64,000 nucleotides of DNA from Ralstonia thomasii (lineage in GTDB: Bacteria; Pseudomonadota; Gammaproteobacteria; Burkholderiales; Burkholderiaceae): the NCBI RefSeq assembly GCF_958405895.1, contig NZ_CATZAR010000003.1. One strand, given 5' to 3'. The notes beneath the pieces are model-generated. The model searched no databases, had not been told where the DNA came from, and was given only the letters and a program-made list of their open reading frames with translations. This document shows, piece by piece, positions 10,008 to 18,046 of this stretch. Each line of letters starts with the position of its first letter. Within the stretch, counting starts at the first letter, position 1. The translations under genes were made by a program, and so were the position numbers.

Positions 10008-10634
10008 ATGCCTCTGTCTGCTCCCCTCCCGCGCGCCATGCGCCACCGCCGTGCCATCACGGTCGAGGCCTATTTGCGGGAAGACGGCCTGTGGGACATT
10101 GAAGCGCGCCTGACCGACATCAAACCTCGCGATATCCCCCTGGCCAGCGGTGGCGTGCGCCCTGAAGGCGAGCCGCTGCATGACCTGTGGCTGCGCGTGA
10201 CCATCGATACCCGCATGAACGTCGTGGATGCCGAAGCGTGTTCCGACTGGGTGCCGTATCCCACCCATTGCGACACGATTGGCCCGGCCTACCGAAAGCT
10301 CATCGGCCTGAACCTGATGAAGGGTTTTCGAAAGGCCTCGCGTGAGAGACTTGGCGGCGTGGCGGGCTGTACGCACCTGACCGAGCTCTGTGGTGTGCTG
10401 CCGACCGCTGCCATCCAGGCCTTCGCGGGCGACGTCTTCCCGGTGCGCGATAACTCCAATGACCTGCGACCGATCGAGCCCGGCGAAAAGCCGCCGTACC
10501 AACTCCACGGCTGCCATGCCCTGCATCTGGAGGGTGAGGTGGTCCGCAAGCATTACCCGCGCTGGTTTGCATACCAGCCCGAAGCCAAGATCCAACCGCC
10601 ACCCACCGAGCTGTCGCCTGAGCCCTCGTCCTGA
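10008..10634 (+). CDS. DUF2889 family protein
   Basis: A 208-residue soluble protein matching the DUF2889 family of beta-proteobacteria; function unknown. Visible features are an N-terminal MRHRRAITVEAYLREDGLWDIEARLTD segment (split here as MRHRRAITVEAYL and a following acidic part), a Cys-Asp motif near CSDWVPYPTHCDTIGP, and CTHLTELCGVLPTAA. The ATG at 10008 puts the family core near the start; the frame extends 18 codons further up. It lies 66 bases before sucC and could share transcripts with it. Confidence 0.75.
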   Translation: MPLSAPLPRAMRHRRAITVEAYLREDGLWDIEARLTDIKPRDIPLASGGVRPEGEPLHDLWLRVTIDTRMNVVDAEACSDWVPYPTHCDTIGPAYRKLIGLNLMKGFRKASRERLGGVAGCTHLTELCGVLPTAAIQAFAGDVFPVRDNSNDLRPIEPGEKPPYQLHGCHALHLEGEVVRKHYPRWFAYQPEAKIQPPPTELSPEPSS

Positions 10635-10700
10635 AGGGCACCGCGCTGTTCGCGTTTTCAATACTCATCACACTCACTCTGCCTAGCAAAGGAAACACGC

Positions 10701-11867
10701 ATGAATATCCATGAGTACCAAGGCAAGGAAATCCTGCGCAAATACAATGTGCCGGTTCCGCGCGGCATTCCGGCCTTCTCGGTCGACGAGGCCATCAAGG
10801 CTGCTGAAACCCTGGGCGGCCCGGTGTGGGTCGTGAAGGCGCAGATTCATGCGGGTGGCCGTGGCAAGGGCGGCGGCGTGAAGGTTGCCAAGAGCATCGA
10901 GCAGGTCAAGGAATACGCCAGCAGTATCCTGGGCATGACGCTGGTGACGCACCAGACCGGTCCGGAAGGCAAGCTGGTCAAGCGCCTGCTGATTGAAGAA
11001 GGGGCGGACATCAAGAAGGAACTGTACGTGTCGCTGGTGGTGGACCGTGTGTCGCAGCAAGTGGCGCTGATGGCCTCGAGCGAAGGCGGCATGGACATCG
11101 AAGAAGTCGCCGAATCGCACCCGGAAAAGATCCACACGCTGCTGATCGATCCGCAAGCCGGTCTGCAAGACGCTCAGGCTGACGATATCGCCCGCAAGAT
11201 CGGCGTGCCGGATGCTTCGATCGCGCAAGCCCGCCAAGCCCTGCAGGGCCTGTACAAGGCGTTCTGGGAAACCGACGCTTCGCAAGCTGAAATCAACCCG
11301 CTGATCCTGACCGGCGACGGCAAGGTCATCGCGCTGGACGCCAAGTTCAACTTCGACTCGAACGCACTGTTCCGTCACCCGGAAATCGTCGCCTACCGCG
11401 ATCTGGATGAAGAAGATCCGGCGGAAATCGAAGCCTCGAAGTTCGACCTGGCCTACATCTCGCTTGACGGCAACATCGGCTGCCTGGTGAACGGCGCTGG
11501 TCTGGCCATGGCGACGATGGACACCATCAAGCTGTTCGGCGGCGAGCCGGCCAACTTCCTCGACGTGGGCGGCGGTGCCACCACCGAGAAGGTGACCGAA
11601 GCCTTCAAGCTGATGCTGAAGAACCCGGACGTGAAGGCCATCCTGGTCAACATCTTCGGCGGCATCATGCGTTGCGACGTGATCGCCGAAGGCGTGATCG
11701 CGGCAGCGAAGGCTGTGTCGCTGTCGGTGCCGCTGGTCGTGCGCATGAAGGGCACCAACGAGGACCTCGGCAAGAAGATGCTGGCTGACTCGGGTCTGCC
11801 CATCATCGCCGCAGACACGATGGCAGAGGCCGCCGAGAAGGTCGTGGCCGCAGCCGCCGGCAAGTAA
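10701..11867 (+). CDS. sucC: Succinyl-CoA synthetase beta subunit
   Basis: A 388-residue ADP-forming succinyl-CoA ligase beta subunit, the standard length. It opens with MNIHEYQGKEILRKYNVPVP and has an ATP-grasp fold with the glycine-rich segment QIHAGGRGKGGGVK (nucleotide-binding) and, near the end, VNIFGGIMRCDVIAEG. It works with SucD in the TCA cycle, making ATP from succinyl-CoA. AAAGGA precedes the ATG. sucD follows 94 bases downstream in the same operon. Confidence 0.97.
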   Translation: MNIHEYQGKEILRKYNVPVPRGIPAFSVDEAIKAAETLGGPVWVVKAQIHAGGRGKGGGVKVAKSIEQVKEYASSILGMTLVTHQTGPEGKLVKRLLIEEGADIKKELYVSLVVDRVSQQVALMASSEGGMDIEEVAESHPEKIHTLLIDPQAGLQDAQADDIARKIGVPDASIAQARQALQGLYKAFWETDASQAEINPLILTGDGKVIALDAKFNFDSNALFRHPEIVAYRDLDEEDPAEIEASKFDLAYISLDGNIGCLVNGAGLAMATMDTIKLFGGEPANFLDVGGGATTEKVTEAFKLMLKNPDVKAILVNIFGGIMRCDVIAEGVIAAAKAVSLSVPLVVRMKGTNEDLGKKMLADSGLPIIAADTMAEAAEKVVAAAAGK

Positions 11868-11961
11868 GCCGCCCGCTGACCCAACCATACGCGAACGCGG
11901 GCGGCGCCTCGAAGTACCCAACCGTACGACGGCGCGGCTCGCTGCAACCAAGGATTACAGC

Positions 11962-12843
11962 ATGTCGATTCTGATCAACAAAGATACCAAGGTCATTACC
12001 CAGGGGATCACCGGCAAGACCGGCCAGTTCCACACCCGCGGCTGCCGCGACTACGCCAACGGCAAGAACTGCTTCGTCGCCGGCGTGAACCCGAAGAAGG
12101 CCGGCGAAGATTTCGAAGGCATTCCCATCTACGCGACCGTCAAGGACGCCAAGGCGCAGACCGGCGCGACCGTGTCGGTGATCTACGTGCCGCCCGCAGG
12201 CGCCGCTGACGCCATCTGGGAAGCTGTCGAAGCCGAACTGGACCTGGTGGTTTGCATCACTGAAGGCATCCCCGTGCGCGACATGATGATGGTCAAGGAC
12301 AAGATGCGTAAGGCCGGCAGCAAGACGCTGCTGCTGGGCCCGAACTGCCCGGGCCTGATCACGCCGGACGAAATCAAGATCGGCATCATGCCGGGCCACA
12401 TCCACCGCAAGGGCCGCATCGGCGTGGTGTCGCGCTCGGGCACGCTGACGTACGAAGCCGTGGGTCAGCTCACCGCGCTGGGCCTGGGCCAATCGTCGGC
12501 AGTCGGCATCGGCGGCGACCCGATCAACGGCCTCAAGCACATCGACGTGATGAAGATGTTCAACGACGATCCGGAAACGGACGCCGTGGTCATGATCGGT
12601 GAGATCGGCGGTCCGGACGAAGCCAACGCGGCTTACTGGATCAAGGACAACATGAAGAAGCCGGTGGTCGGCTTCATCGCTGGCGTGACCGCGCCTCCGG
12701 GCAAGCGCATGGGCCACGCCGGCGCGCTGATCTCGGGCGGTGCCGACACCGCGCAAGCGAAGCTGGACATCATGGAAGAGTGCGGCATCAAGACCACCAA
12801 GAACCCGTCGGAAATGGCAGCGCTGCTCAAGGCGATGCTGTAA
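11962..12843 (+). CDS. sucD: Succinyl-CoA synthetase alpha subunit
   Basis: A 293-residue alpha subunit that carries the CoA-binding domain (N-terminal ITQGITGKTGQFHTRG) and the phosphorylated histidine, here H252 in MGHAGALISGG. It binds SucC to form the TCA-cycle enzyme. Its length is normal for the family. A strong terminator follows directly at 12869-12894. Confidence 0.97.
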   Translation: MSILINKDTKVITQGITGKTGQFHTRGCRDYANGKNCFVAGVNPKKAGEDFEGIPIYATVKDAKAQTGATVSVIYVPPAGAADAIWEAVEAELDLVVCITEGIPVRDMMMVKDKMRKAGSKTLLLGPNCPGLITPDEIKIGIMPGHIHRKGRIGVVSRSGTLTYEAVGQLTALGLGQSSAVGIGGDPINGLKHIDVMKMFNDDPETDAVVMIGEIGGPDEANAAYWIKDNMKKPVVGFIAGVTAPPGKRMGHAGALISGGADTAQAKLDIMEECGIKTTKNPSEMAALLKAML

Positions 12844-12868
12844 TCGACAAGGTTTGAGATTGTGCGAG

Positions 12869-12894
12869 AACGGGGGCTTCGGCTCCCGTTTTTG
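12869..12894 (+). terminator. Intrinsic terminator of sucCD
   Basis: A GC-rich stem (AACGGGGGC with GCTCCCGTT) around a TTCG tetraloop is followed by a T tract. Confidence 0.88.
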
Positions 12895-13003
12895 TTTGAT
12901 CGCGATGCAGCATGCGATCCAGGCACGACATGTGTATAAGCGGGCGAGAGGCTGCAAACCGAATCACCTTCCGCCAACCCCCAAGGACATCCTCGACAAC
13001 ACT

Positions 13004-13699
13004 ATGGCGCTCACCTCAAGCGCATTCTGGTTCGCACTCGGCTCCATCATCCTGACCAACATCGTGCTGTCGGGCGATAACGCGGTCGTCATCGCGCTGG
13101 CCGCACGCAACCTGCCGAAGCGCCAGCAGAAGCAGGCCATTTTCTGGGGCAGCGCCGGCGCCATTGTGCTGCGCGTGGTGTTGACCGTGCTGGCCGTCAA
13201 GCTCCTCGCGTTGCCGTACCTGAAAACGATTGGCGCGGTGCTGCTGGTCTACATCGGCGTGAAGCTGCTCGCGGAAGCCGAAGAGGAAGCCGCCGATCGC
13301 CATCAGCGCGACGGCCTGTGGCCTGCCATCCAAACGATTCTCATCGCCGACTTTGTGATGTCGCTCGATAACGTCGTTGCCGTGGCCGCCGCGGCCGAGA
13401 AGGGGCCGCCGGGCACGACGTTTCTGCTGCTGGTGCTGGGGCTTGGGTTGTCAGTGCCGCTGATCGTGTTCGGCAGCACGCTGCTGGTCGGCGTCATGGC
13501 GCGCTTCCCCGTCATCATCACGCTCGGGGCGGCGCTCCTTGGCTATCTTGCCGGCGACATGCTCGTCACCGATCCGATTGACGCGGCGTGGTTTGAGCGC
13601 GCGGTGCCGTATGCGGATGTAGTGGTGGGGTGCGTGGGGGCGCTGCTGCTCGTAGGCGTAGGCCGGTGGCTTGGCCGGCGAACGTTGCGCCAGGCCTAA
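13004..13699 (+). CDS. TerC/YjbE family integral membrane protein
   Basis: A 231-residue protein with about seven membrane helices, matching the TerC family (YjbE-like). Both halves carry the family's intramembrane Asp motif: ILTNIVLSGDNAVVIALA near the start and DFVMSLDNVVAVAAAA in the second half. Related proteins have been linked to metal-ion (manganese) export and tellurium resistance; the substrate here cannot be told. The ATG at 13004 has AAGGA upstream, while the longer frame begins inside sucD. Confidence 0.85.
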   Translation: MALTSSAFWFALGSIILTNIVLSGDNAVVIALAARNLPKRQQKQAIFWGSAGAIVLRVVLTVLAVKLLALPYLKTIGAVLLVYIGVKLLAEAEEEAADRHQRDGLWPAIQTILIADFVMSLDNVVAVAAAAEKGPPGTTFLLLVLGLGLSVPLIVFGSTLLVGVMARFPVIITLGAALLGYLAGDMLVTDPIDAAWFERAVPYADVVVGCVGALLLVGVGRWLGRRTLRQA

Positions 13700-13826
13700 T
13701 CTGAACGATTCCCCCCGAAAGTAGGTGATGACGGGTTCTGTCCGGAATTCTGTCAAGAACGGTCAGACTTGCGTTCGGATTCGGCCAAAGTGCGCCAGTT
13801 TTTGCGCAGATACACAGTGTGTGCTT

Positions 13827-13841
13827 TGGCATAGTCCCTGC
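13827..13841 (+). promoter_or_regulatory. Sigma-54 promoter of the first pilin gene
   Basis: TGGCATAGTCCCTGC matches the -24/-12 consensus TGGCAC-R-N4-TTGC with GG and GC at the required 10-base separation. It ends 41 bases before the pilin ATG. Sigma-54 with the PilS/PilR system controls pilA in Pseudomonas and other proteobacteria. Confidence 0.8.
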
Positions 13842-13882
13842 GAGTGGCCTCCCCACAACAAAATGCCTTTTGGGGAGAGGTC

Positions 13883-14395
13883 ATGGGCTTTAAGCACAGC
13901 AAGGGAACAACGCGTCGAGCAGGCGGATTTACGCTGATCGAGTTGATGATCGTTGTGGCGATTGTTGGGATTCTGGCGGCGATTGCGCTGCCGGCTTACA
14001 ACAACTACATGGTCAAGTCGAAGTTGACCGAGGCGACGACCATGCTGGATGCGTCGCGGGTGTCGATCACTGAGGTTTACACGTCAAACGGCGGTGTCTT
14101 TCCGTCGCAGTCCTCGCCTCCGATCATCGTGCAGGCAGTGGCGAGCAACGCTGCTTATGTCACTGCGGTTCACTACAACGTTTCGGGGTCCAACGCTTCC
14201 GTGATCTTGACCCTGGGCCATACCGGAGTCAGTCAGATCGACAATGCGTATCTTGGCATGTTTGGTACCGGCCAAGCCGACGGCACTGTGACTTGGACCT
14301 GCGCGACGGCTAACGGTCCGAACACTCCGACGTACGGGTCGGGTGTTTCCGTGTCATCGATGTACCCATATCTGCCCGCAAGCTGCCAGAACTGA
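13883..14395 (+). CDS. pilA: Type IV pilin, paralogue 1
   Basis: A 170-residue type IVa prepilin. Leader of 15 residues ends in Gly, followed by the mature start FTLIELMIVVAIVGILAAIA with Glu at position +5, the PilD cleavage and assembly signature. A C-terminal Cys pair (WTCAT and ASCQN) should form the disulfide of the D-region. The first ~40 mature residues are almost identical to paralogue 2 at 14802. GGGGAGAGG precedes the ATG at 13883; a sigma-54 promoter lies upstream. It should be a subunit of the pilus used for twitching, attachment or DNA uptake. Confidence 0.92.
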   Translation: MGFKHSKGTTRRAGGFTLIELMIVVAIVGILAAIALPAYNNYMVKSKLTEATTMLDASRVSITEVYTSNGGVFPSQSSPPIIVQAVASNAAYVTAVHYNVSGSNASVILTLGHTGVSQIDNAYLGMFGTGQADGTVTWTCATANGPNTPTYGSGVSVSSMYPYLPASCQN

Positions 14396-14448
14396 GTGGG
14401 AACGCACTTGTTGCGATGCGTAATCGTCGCTAATGACGCAGACACCGT

Positions 14449-14494
14449 GATCGCCGCATCAAGACCAGGTTTTTTTGATCCTGATGCGGCGATC
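14449..14494. other. 13-bp perfect hairpin with a T7 run in its loop
   Basis: Arms 14449-14461 and 14482-14494 are perfect complements (GATCGCCGCATCA and TGATGCGGCGATC). The 20-base loop contains TTTTTTT, so this is not a standard terminator, where the T run follows the stem. It lies 54 bases after pilin 1 and may still act as a 3' end or RNA-stability structure. The rest of the 406-base gap between the pilins shows only the sigma-54 promoter of pilin 2. Confidence 0.6.
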
Positions 14495-14740
14495 GCCGTT
14501 TGACGGATCGGGAAACAGCGCAATGCAGAGGGACCTACGAGGGCGCCGGATGTTTCATGTTGAATGGTGGACTTCGGGGGCAAGTGCCATCTCAGGATTG
14601 CTACAAGATCGCTCAAGGTGTGTGATTCAAGCGCCACAAAACTAACGTGTTGTGTCAATTGGTGTCGAAAATTGTCACAGAGAGGCTGGTCGAGTGCCAA
14701 TTTCATGTCGGATTGGCCTTGAAAACAACCAATTCTCGCC

Positions 14741-14755
14741 TGGCACAGTCCGTGC
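14741..14755 (+). promoter_or_regulatory. Sigma-54 promoter of the second pilin gene
   Basis: TGGCACAGTCCGTGC matches the sigma-54 consensus closely (TGGCAC at -24, GC at -12). It ends 46 bases before the ATG of pilin 2. Its core AGTCC is the same as in the promoter of pilin 1. Confidence 0.87.
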
Positions 14756-14801
14756 TCTATCTCCCCCGGCATCACCTTAACCAAACATTCCGGGGGATTT
14801 T

Positions 14802-15293
14802 ATGAAGTCGATGCGTCGTATGAACAAGCGTGTCCAAAAGGGTTTCACGCTGATCGAACTGATGATCGTGGTTGCGATCGTCGGTATCCTGGCTGCTATC
14901 GCGCTGCCGGCTTACAACAACTACATGGTCAAGTCGAAGCTGACGGAAGCGACGACGGATCTGGACGCGGCACGTGCTGCCCTAGCGGAAGCGTATGCAA
15001 CGAACGGTGGCTTCCCTACGGCGGCAAACTCGCCGGTTCCCCCCTTGGGCTCGAACGCCGTTTATGTGAAGTCGCTGACGTATCAGCAGAACAATGCCTC
15101 CTCCGTCAGCGTGATTCTGCAACTGCAGAAGACGGGAGCCGCTGCGGTTGATAACAACTACCTGGGCTTGTTTGGTACGGGTCAGCCGGATGGTACCGTT
15201 AGCTGGGTGTGTGGCACCGCGACGGCGACCGCTGCTTCGGCTGCTGGCGTGACGACGATGTATGCATACCTGCCGGCAAACTGCCAGCACTAA
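14802..15293 (+). CDS. pilA: Type IV pilin, paralogue 2
   Basis: A 163-residue prepilin with a 14-residue basic leader ending in Gly, then FTLIELMIVVAIVGILAAIA with Glu at +5. The C-terminus has the Cys pair (SWVCG and PANCQH). It shares its N-terminal half and the end motif MYxYLPAxCQ with pilin 1, so the two are a tandem duplication whose middle regions have diverged. CGGGGGA precedes the ATG. It has its own sigma-54 promoter and its own strong terminator, and so is an independent transcription unit. Confidence 0.93.
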   Translation: MKSMRRMNKRVQKGFTLIELMIVVAIVGILAAIALPAYNNYMVKSKLTEATTDLDAARAALAEAYATNGGFPTAANSPVPPLGSNAVYVKSLTYQQNNASSVSVILQLQKTGAAAVDNNYLGLFGTGQPDGTVSWVCGTATATAASAAGVTTMYAYLPANCQH

Positions 15294-15355
15294 TTGCAGC
15301 AGCGATGTCTCTATAAATGGCGAGCAACTGCTAAGCCATTGAGGGACAGGAACGC

Positions 15356-15384
15356 AAGGGCGCCTTCGGGCGCCCTTTGTTTTG
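15356..15384 (+). terminator. Intrinsic terminator after pilin 2
   Basis: A perfect stem AAGGGCGCC/GGCGCCCTT around a TTCG tetraloop is followed by a T-rich tract (TTTGTTTT). Confidence 0.9.
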
Positions 15385-15510
15385 GGTATGCGGCAATCAT
15401 GCAGCGCTGATTACGCATGCAATGCTGTTCGTTCAACTAAACTCGCTTGCTCTGTGAGCTGCACCACTTGCTAGGTGCCAGCTTCTCTGACCGTCTAGCC
15501 GATTTCGCGA

Positions 15511-17283
15511 ATGCTTCGATCCCGCCTTCCGCTGTTGCCGCCCTGGCTCGCGATTGCTACGTGCGCAGCGCTGCCTTATCTGGTGGCTCTCCATACGTTT
15601 CCGTTGCCAACCTACTATTCCGAGTTCGCTGCTGGCGTATGCTGGGCTGTGCTGGCGGTGGTTGTGCTTGCCCTGACATGGCGCAATAAGATGGGGTTAC
15701 CCCCAATCGCGTTGGCACCCCTCGCTTTGATTTGCGTCTTGTTCCTGCAGTTGCAACTTGCGCCGCCGCTGAATCCGTTCTTGTCGCTTGCTGCAACGGT
15801 GTTTCTGTTGGCTGCGGCAGCTGCTTGCGGGCTCGGGGCACGTTGCCGCAGTTTGCCTGGTGCGCTGGAAGCTTTCGCTTTCGGCCTGATCTTGGGGGGG
15901 CTTGCCAGCGTGGCAGTGGAGGTGTTGCAAGTATTTCGCGTTGAGAACCTACCAGTCACGCTGTTTTCAATGGTGCCGACAGGGGCGGGCAGGCGCATGT
16001 GGGGGAACATGAATCAGCCCAACCACTTGGCGTCGTACCTTGCTTTTGGCTTGGCCGCATGTGCCTTCTTTGCGTCGTATTGTCGGCGTGCGTGGCTTCC
16101 GTTGATGCTGGTCGGGCTGGTGCTGCTGCTTGGGATGGTGCTGACTTTTTCGCGCATTTCCTGGCTGCACATTGTCATCGTTGGCGGCTTGGCGGGGCTA
16201 CTTTGGACGAAAGATCAGCGTGGTGTTCGTCGTTGGCTGCTCGCCTGTGCGCCGCTCGTGCTGCTGGCCGTGGTGTACCAGCTTCTTGATGGGCTTGTTG
16301 CCCATGCCAATCTGCTTTGGCATTGGGGCCTACCGGGGTCGGTGGGTGACCGCATGCAGGAGGGGGCGGGGCTGAGGCGCTTGCTCTGGACGCATGCTTG
16401 GTACATGTTCCTGGCGCATCCGTGGCTGGGTGGCGGGTGGGGTGACTATGCATGGAACCAGTTTGTACAGACCGACGCGCTGGGCCGTGTGGAGATGTCG
16501 TTCAATGCACACAATATCGTGCTGGACCAGTTGGCCAAGGTTGGTGTGCTTGGGTTGCTCGCTGTGGCGCTACCCGTTCTGGGCTTTGTCTGGAGCCTCA
16601 GAAAGCGTTGCGTGACGCCCGGGCTGATGCTTTTGCTCGCCATTCTGATGGTGACGGGGGCGCACTCGATGCTCGAGTACCCCTTGCACTATGTGTTCTT
16701 TTTACTGCCGTGTGCTTTTGCGCTGGGCTACTTGGATGAACGGACCCTGCGGGCACCATCCGCCGGCATGACATGGGCATCGACGGCGGTCGTTACCATT
16801 GTCAGCGCGGTATTGATGACGCACCTCTGGGGTGACTACAAGGCTGTGGAACGCCTCCACTATGGCCCTGATGGATTGCAGCAGGAGCTCGCCCGGTATC
16901 GCGAACATGGATGGACGTTGCTGTTGCCATACGAGAACCTAGCGATGGCGATCCACTGGTATGTGATTCCAGAAGTGGCTCCGACATTGGTCAAGCTTGA
17001 GCAGCAGGCGGTTCAGTTTTACCCCGGCTCATCCACTGTGCAGCGCTATGCGCTTGCTCTCGCGTACGTAGGCAAGACCGACGAGGCTGTTCAACAACTT
17101 CGCCGCATGTCCAACAACTATTGGGAAGGCAGCACCTATGCGGAGCAGTCCACGCTCATTACGCAGGCCTGTTCACAGAAGCGAGACGTGCTGAAGACAT
17201 TCTGCGCACGCTTGAAAGAGGAACATCTGTTGGTGGAAGCGCTTCCGGCGAAGAAGGCCGGGTCGGCCTCATCACCACAATAG
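15511..17283 (+). CDS. pglL: PglL-like O-oligosaccharyltransferase (Wzy_C superfamily)
   Basis: A 590-residue inner-membrane protein with about 11-12 helices and a C-terminal periplasmic tail (about 440-590). Visible family features are GNMNQPNHLASYLAFG, the periplasmic loop with GGGWGDYAWNQF and FNAHNIVLDQL, and HSMLEYPLHYVFFLLP; His residues of this kind belong to the Wzy_C/PglL core. PglL enzymes move lipid-linked glycans to Ser/Thr of pilins. Its position between pilin 2 and pilin 3 supports pilin glycosylation. O-antigen polymerase or ligase is the alternative. No clear ribosome binding site precedes 15511. Confidence 0.85.
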   Translation: MLRSRLPLLPPWLAIATCAALPYLVALHTFPLPTYYSEFAAGVCWAVLAVVVLALTWRNKMGLPPIALAPLALICVLFLQLQLAPPLNPFLSLAATVFLLAAAAACGLGARCRSLPGALEAFAFGLILGGLASVAVEVLQVFRVENLPVTLFSMVPTGAGRRMWGNMNQPNHLASYLAFGLAACAFFASYCRRAWLPLMLVGLVLLLGMVLTFSRISWLHIVIVGGLAGLLWTKDQRGVRRWLLACAPLVLLAVVYQLLDGLVAHANLLWHWGLPGSVGDRMQEGAGLRRLLWTHAWYMFLAHPWLGGGWGDYAWNQFVQTDALGRVEMSFNAHNIVLDQLAKVGVLGLLAVALPVLGFVWSLRKRCVTPGLMLLLAILMVTGAHSMLEYPLHYVFFLLPCAFALGYLDERTLRAPSAGMTWASTAVVTIVSAVLMTHLWGDYKAVERLHYGPDGLQQELARYREHGWTLLLPYENLAMAIHWYVIPEVAPTLVKLEQQAVQFYPGSSTVQRYALALAYVGKTDEAVQQLRRMSNNYWEGSTYAEQSTLITQACSQKRDVLKTFCARLKEEHLLVEALPAKKAGSASSPQ

Positions 17284-17297
17284 ATATAGAAACGGAT

Positions 17298-17328
17298 AAG
17301 CGCCCAACCGGGCGCTTTCTTATTTTTC
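17298..17328 (+). terminator. Intrinsic terminator after pglL
   Basis: A perfect stem AAGCGCCC/GGGCGCTT with an AACC loop is followed by a T-rich tract. Confidence 0.87.
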
Positions 17329-17401
17329 TAATCCAATTCTTATCTAAAGCAATAAAAGTTGTTGCGTTTGAGTTTTCCCATAGCAATCTCCGTTAATATT
17401 T

Positions 17402-17444
17402 TTCGAATAGATTGTCGTATTAATTTTTTAATTGACTATTCGAA
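17402..17444 (+). promoter_or_regulatory. Inverted repeat enclosing a putative promoter of pilin 3
   Basis: TTCGAATAG (17402-17410) and CTATTCGAA (17436-17444) are perfect complements separated by 25 AT-rich bases. Between and overlapping the arms is a possible promoter: TTGTCG at 17412-17417 and ACTATT at 17435-17440, 17 bases apart. The right arm ends 15 bases before the ATG of pilin 3, so an operator or an mRNA leader hairpin is possible. Confidence 0.5.
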
Positions 17445-17459
17445 GGAGCGGTAGAGGAG

Positions 17460-17981
17460 ATGGCGATGCGTTGGAAGCAGCAGGCAAAGAAACGAGCCCA
17501 AACCGGTTTCACCCTGATCGAACTGATGATCGTCATCGCCATTGTTGGCATTTTGGCGTCATTTGCGGTACCTGCATACCAAGACTACATGGGACGTTCC
17601 CGCGTGGCTGAGGGGCTCGCATTGGCGGCAGGTGCCAAGGCTATCGTGGCAGAAAACGCCATGGCTGGCGGAAATGACCTCGGCCACGGCTATACGCCTA
17701 ACGCAGTAGCCACACATAACTTGGCAGCAAGCGGTGTAGAGGTGAATTCACAAAATGGTGAAATTCGTATTAAGTACGCTAGCAATGTTGCGAAGGAAGG
17801 CACTAATCTGTTGGTGTTGAAACCCACAGCAAACGGCATTGCTTTGACTCAGGGAGAGCGTCCTACTGGGCCCATTCGCTGGGATTGCTATGTGGCGGAC
17901 ACGCCTCAGCGTACGGGTATTGCGAAGCCAGAATCTGGGGGAACACTTCCGAAAAATATCGCTCCTGCGGATTGCAGTTGA
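17460..17981 (+). CDS. pilA: Type IV pilin, divergent third copy
   Basis: A 173-residue prepilin with a 16-residue basic leader ending in Gly, then FTLIELMIVIAIVGILASFA with Glu at +5. After the N-terminal helix it is unlike the other two pilins (SRVAEGLALAAGAKAIVAENA, the type seen in classical PilA). It has a C-terminal Cys pair (RWDCY and ADCS) and ends in Ser. GAGGAG lies directly before the ATG at 17460; ATG at 17466 is possible. The gene and especially its upstream region are less GC-rich than the neighbours, suggesting separate origin. Confidence 0.9.
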   Translation: MAMRWKQQAKKRAQTGFTLIELMIVIAIVGILASFAVPAYQDYMGRSRVAEGLALAAGAKAIVAENAMAGGNDLGHGYTPNAVATHNLAASGVEVNSQNGEIRIKYASNVAKEGTNLLVLKPTANGIALTQGERPTGPIRWDCYVADTPQRTGIAKPESGGTLPKNIAPADCS

Positions 17982-17998
17982 TTTGTAGGGTCGACATG

Positions 17999-18027
17999 AA
18001 AAGAGCGTCGCAAGGACGCTCTTCTTA
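17999..18027 (+). terminator. Terminator between pilin 3 and moaC
   Basis: A perfect stem AAGAGCGTC/GACGCTCTT with loop GCAAG is followed by CTTATT. The U tract is short. It lies between convergent genes and may serve both. Confidence 0.7.
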
Positions 18028-18046
18028 TTGGCGGCTTGCAAATGCA

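Noticed and set aside
14233..14784. 183-codon open frame on the minus strand between the pilins
   Set aside because: It overlaps the end of pilin 1, the hairpin and the sigma-54 promoter of pilin 2, and has no ribosome binding site or family match.
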